Positions 61,901 through 64,000 of a DNA stretch of 64,000 nt are shown here, in pieces; within the stretch, counting starts at the first letter, position 1, and each line of letters begins with the position of its first letter. Source of the stretch: CAJXMH01 sp964001305 (GTDB lineage: Bacteria; Bacteroidota; Bacteroidia; Flavobacteriales_E; Vicingaceae). The notes beneath the pieces are model-generated. The model saw only the letters and a program-made list of their open reading frames with translations, made no database searches and was not told the DNA's origin. Where the stretch lies: the NCBI GenBank assembly GCA_964001305.1, contig CAXFAI010000024.1, forward strand, positions 3,788-67,787, written 5' to 3'. Position numbers and translations under genes: made by a program.

Positions 61901-64000
61901 TACAACCATTAAGATCAGTTACAGTTACTGTATAAGTCGTAGACGTAGTTGGGTTGGCAGTCGGATTAGCTAAAGTATTATCATTTAAAGATGCCGCATT
62001 ATCCCATAAATAAGAAGACCCTGGAGGCCCTGTTGGTGCTCCACCTAATTGAAGGTTTGACCCATTACATAAATTTTGATCAGAACCAGCATCCGCAATT
62101 GGAAGTGGGTTTACGGTAACTAAAATTTGATCAGTGTTTGTACATCCATTTAAATCAGTTACTGTTACTGTATATGTAGTAGTGACTACTGGGTTAGCAG
62201 TTGGATTAGCCAAAGTGTTATCATCTAAACTTGCAGAATTATCCCATAAATAACTTACTCCTGCTGTACTCGATGTTGGACTTCCTCCAATTACAGAGCT
62301 ACCTCCTATACAAATCGCTAGATCAGCTCCAGCATCTACATTTGGCAATGGATTAACATTTACCACCATTTGATCAGTATTGGTACAACCATTAGGATGG
62401 GTTACTGTTACGGTGTAAGTTGTTGTCACATTTGGGCTAGCCGTTGGATTAGCCAAAGTATTATCATCTAAACTTGTAGAATTATCCCATAAATAACTAG
62501 CATTTACAACTGTTGAAGTTGGGCTACCACCAATTACAACATTCTGTAAATTACAAATAGTTTGATCTGGCCCTGCATCTGCATCAGGAATTGGGTCAAC
62601 AGTAATTACAACTGAAGCGATATTGGTACAACCATTTAAGTCACTAACTGTTACGGTGTAAGTTGTAGTAACTGTAGGAGTCGCAGTTGGATTTGCTAAA
62701 GTATTGTCATCTAGCGTTGCAGCATTATCCCATAAGAAATTTGAGCCAACTGGCCCTGTTGGGCTTCCTCCTATAACAGCACTTGAACCGATACAAATAT
62801 TACGATCTGCACCGGCATCAACCGTTGGCAAGCTATTTACAATCACTTGAATTTGATCCGTACTTGTACATAAATTACCATCTGTTACAGTAACTGTGTA
62901 AGTTGTTGTTACACTCGGGTTTGCTGTTGGATTGGCTAAGGTATTATCATCTAAACTTGCAGCATTGTCCCATAAGTAGCTTACTCCTGCTGTACTCGAT
63001 GTTGGACTTCCTCCAATTTGGACACTCTCTCCGTCACATATCGTTTGGTCGGCTCCAGCATCTACATTGGGTGCAGGATTCACAGTAATAGTCATTTGAT
63101 CGGTATCTGTACAACCGTTTCCATTTGATACGGTTACCGTATACGTTGTAGTCACTACCGGATTGGCCGTTGGTTGTGCTAAAGTATTATCATCTAAACT
63201 TGCTGCATTATCCCACAGGTAAGTCTCGCCTACTATAGATGGTGTTCCGATTTGAATCGACTCCCCTTCACATATCGTTTGGTCGGCTCCAGCGTCTGCA
63301 GTAGGTAAACTATTTACAGTAACTACCATTTGGTCTACAGATGTACATGCATTCGGATGTGTTACTGTTACCGTATATGTCGTTGTTACGGTTGGTGTAG
63401 CTGTAGGATTGGCTAAGGTATTATCATCTAAACTTGCAGAATTGTCCCATAAGTAATTTACTCCTGCTGTGCTCGATGTTGGACTTCCTCCTATCACTAC
63501 ACTCTCTCCATCACATATCGTTTGATCTGGACCGGCATCTACATTTGGTACAGGTAAAACGGTTACTGTCATTTGATCGATGTCTGTACATCCTGAACCA
63601 TCGGTTACTGTTACTGTATAAACTGTTGTACTTGTTGGGTTAGCTGTTGGATTGGCTAAGGTGTTATCATCTAAGGTGGCGCCATTATCCCATAAATAGG
63701 TAGCTCCTGCTGTACTTGAAGTTGGGCTACCTCCGATTACTACATTATCACCATCACATATCGTTTGGTCTGCGCCGGCATCTACATTGGGTAGTGTTCC
63801 TACACTTACTAATACTTGGTCTGTTGCTGTACAACCATCTAAGTTTGTTACTGTAACGGTGTAGGTAGTTGCTACGGTTGGATTAGCAGTTGGATTGGAT
63901 AAAGTATTATCATCTAAACTTGCTGCATTATCCCACAGGTAAGTCGATCCTGCAGGCCCTGTCGGACTTCCTCCTATTTGAACCGTTCCGCCATCGCATA
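58953..64000 (-). CDS. Giant repeat surface protein with T9SS type-B (CHU_C) sorting domain (5' end missing)
   Basis: The frame has no stop up to base 64000, so the N-terminus is missing; 1681 residues are visible. From the window edge inward there are at least 14 tandem beta-sandwich units of about 80 residues, pattern DAGxDQTIC...IGGSPT...YLWDNAASLDDNTLANP...TTYTVTVTD.NGC.NTDQ, then a PKD domain (about 60170-60413, WSWDFGDGLG), two more divergent units, two further beta domains, and the CHU_C sorting domain (about 58953-59210; FTPNNDGINDLFDP, FRIYDRWGEKVFDS, GWDGRTLRGKQAPQGIYYY). Such proteins are secreted by T9SS and often act as adhesins, in line with SprB-like gliding adhesins; the specific role is unknown. 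A Met at 63570-63572 is internal to a repeat and is not the real start. Confidence 0.9.
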   Translation of the reverse strand, partial: CDGGTVQIGGSPTGPAGSTYLWDNAASLDDNTLSNPTANPTVATTYTVTVTNLDGCTATDQVLVSVGTLPNVDAGADQTICDGDNVVIGGSPTSSTAGATYLWDNGATLDDNTLANPTANPTSTTVYTVTVTDGSGCTDIDQMTVTVLPVPNVDAGPDQTICDGESVVIGGSPTSSTAGVNYLWDNSASLDDNTLANPTATPTVTTTYTVTVTHPNACTSVDQMVVTVNSLPTADAGADQTICEGESIQIGTPSIVGETYLWDNAASLDDNTLAQPTANPVVTTTYTVTVSNGNGCTDTDQMTITVNPAPNVDAGADQTICDGESVQIGGSPTSSTAGVSYLWDNAASLDDNTLANPTANPSVTTTYTVTVTDGNLCTSTDQIQVIVNSLPTVDAGADRNICIGSSAVIGGSPTGPVGSNFLWDNAATLDDNTLANPTATPTVTTTYTVTVSDLNGCTNIASVVITVDPIPDADAGPDQTICNLQNVVIGGSPTSTVVNASYLWDNSTSLDDNTLANPTASPNVTTTYTVTVTHPNGCTNTDQMVVNVNPLPNVDAGADLAICIGGSSVIGGSPTSSTAGVSYLWDNSASLDDNTLANPTANPVVTTTYTVTVTDLNGCTNTDQILVTVNPLPIADAGSDQNLCNGSNLQLGGAPTGPPGSSYLWDNAASLNDNTLANPTANPTTSTTYTVTVTDLNGCTNTDQVVITIIPIPDANAGPDQTICNLQAIPIGGSPTTSVAGASILWDNAATLNDNTIANPVASPNVTTTYTVTVTHPNGCTNTDQMTVTVNPLPGIDAGVDRDICIGSSTVLGGTPTSSTAVNYLWDNAATLDDKTIANPTATPTVTTTYSLTVTDANGCVNTDQVVITVNPLPNADAGIDQTICDRDTITIGSTANLLYTYLWDNAATLDNNTLSDPRAFPSVTTTYTVTVTETATSCTNTDQVIITVLPIPFADAGRDDTLCVGSSTTLGGNPTGPAGTSFAWDNAGSLSDPSVANPVAAPITTTTYTVTVTNNTTGCTNTDAITVVVNPNPIVDAGADVDICEGDTIQIGGSPTGPVGALYSWDNGILLDNANIANPLAFPTDTTTFVVTVTDTNGCVNTDQITVNVLPAPNVDAGIDQTICLTDSVQLGGSPTGPTGATFVWTPSTGLSDATVANPMASPSDTTMYIVTITDVAGCSSIDTVMVFVNPLPVVDFMVDQTCVSDFAAFTDLSSIAVGNNVTWSWDFGDGLGSSNLQNPAYQYTSAGNYDVKLRVTSALGCIDSLTKEIQILPLPVADAGLDIEICVGDTIQIGSNPTGLGNVTYSWSPGADLSNVNDANPMAYPLSSTAYYLSVIDQEGCVNYDTVEVDVNPLPIIDAGIDTTVCSFSSLQLSVSGAANYQWTPNLYLDNPNVFNPISVPEKSVDYVVYGTDLNGCIGTDTVKVDVMNVDFSSADTSLCFGDSVQLQPILEGDITGITYHWSPSIAVSNTTILDPFVFPPVSQQYQLTIRNAKGCVDVDSILVEVEKNANVSFDYVNSVRCSGTVLEISNTSTNTDNFLWKLNGNAVSDEYNPKIGIDNNDTNRITLIGWNQLCSDSTEQVVEPATIDEILQFKGTNVFTPNNDGINDLFDPGFEGEFIGCANFRIYDRWGEKVFDSNIGQYGWDGRTLRGKQAPQGIYYYIIMVAGKEVKGSVYLSR
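60420..64000 (-). repeat. Tandem ~240-bp coding repeats in the giant surface protein
   Basis: Conserved landmark GTATTATCATCTAA (with small changes) recurs at about 63904, 63661, 63418, 63184, 62941, 62701, 62458, 62215, 61975 and 61732, giving periods of 234-243 bases, i.e. 78-81 codons. Similarity is highest towards the missing N-terminus and decays towards 60420. All period changes are multiples of three, so the frame is preserved. Confidence 0.9.

Noticed and set aside
58953..63572. Met at 63570-63572 as the start of the giant protein
   Set aside because: It falls in the middle of a repeat unit and the frame stays open with further repeat units to the window edge.
60403..63643. Several plus-strand frames opposite the giant repeat protein
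   Set aside because: They recur with the repeat period and are reverse translations of the same repeat; none has independent support.
60420..64000. CRISPR-like array
   Set aside because: The repeats are about 240 bases long, contiguous, in frame and coding; there are no short repeats with unique spacers and no cas genes.

Overview
The window is AT-rich DNA from a member of the Bacteroidota, most likely a marine or freshwater Flavobacteriales-type bacterium; family and species cannot be fixed from sequence alone. Support: type IX secretion (T9SS) C-terminal sorting domains of both kinds, a fused SecDF, a class III glutamine synthetase, PD40/OmpA proteins of PorE-like layout, very weak Shine-Dalgarno signals, and several promoters with the Bacteroidota pattern TTG-N17..23-TAnnTTTG. 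No rRNA, tRNA, CRISPR array, insertion sequence, integrase or phage gene was seen. Coding density is very high: no stretch of more than 300 bases lacks a gene, and the longest gap is about 230 bases (51112-51341). The window looks like ordinary chromosome rather than a mobile island.

Layout. 1-3448 (minus): an alanine/glycine symporter with an unusual extracytoplasmic N-terminal extension, a lipoprotein, and a helix-hairpin-helix protein cut by the window edge. 3523-10039 (minus): a housekeeping run purM, prfA, pyrF, DUF2851, PspC-like, K+ channel, RmlD-like reductase. 10105-18947 (minus): a PorE-like OmpA protein, glutamine synthetase III, a Ca2+/Na+ antiporter with TatA, and SecDF. 19096-21627 (plus): an FG-GAP repeat protein exported by T9SS. 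21697-22620 (minus): malate dehydrogenase. 22802-24641 (plus): an ECF sigma factor overlapping a membrane-anchored protein that ends in a gliding-motility (CHU_C) domain. 24734-31652 (minus): gyrB, then a large TPR protein with a partner beta-barrel. 31849-32544 (plus): FtsE. 32541-34533 (minus): two glycosyltransferases. 34646-35668 (plus): MurB.

35670-43790 (minus) is an eight-gene, tightly packed operon for nucleotide-sugar supply and capsule or O-antigen regulation: DegT aminotransferase, UDP-glucose dehydrogenase, UDP-xylose synthase, WbpD-like acetyltransferase, TviB/WbpO-like dehydrogenase, RmlB, WbpP/TviC-like epimerase and a CpsB-like phosphatase. 43871-47877 (plus): a beta-barrel, Kdo transferase WaaA, a PIN-PhoH ATPase and a PepSY-like secreted protein. 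47874-51111 (minus): GH1 glycosidase, an MJ1255-like glycosyltransferase and an LpxH-like metallophosphoesterase in one operon. 51342-52632 (plus): a DUF983/rhodanese/rhodanese-lipoprotein/small membrane protein operon with a class-II-positioned palindromic operator. 52720-56292 (plus): a T9SS-exported subtilase. 56356-58928 (plus): QueE overlapping a PorE-like lipoprotein. 58953-64000 (minus): the C-terminal part of a giant tandem-repeat surface protein with a T9SS type-B sorting domain, open at the window edge.

Functionally, much of the window serves the cell envelope: Sec and Tat translocation, T9SS cargo (FG-GAP protein, subtilase, giant repeat protein), periplasmic PorE-like anchors, LPS and peptidoglycan steps (WaaA, LpxH-like, MurB), and sugar-nucleotide supply. 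The observations most worth following are the sigma/CHU_C gene pair, the operator in front of the rhodanese operon, the symporter fusion, and the repeat architecture of the giant protein.
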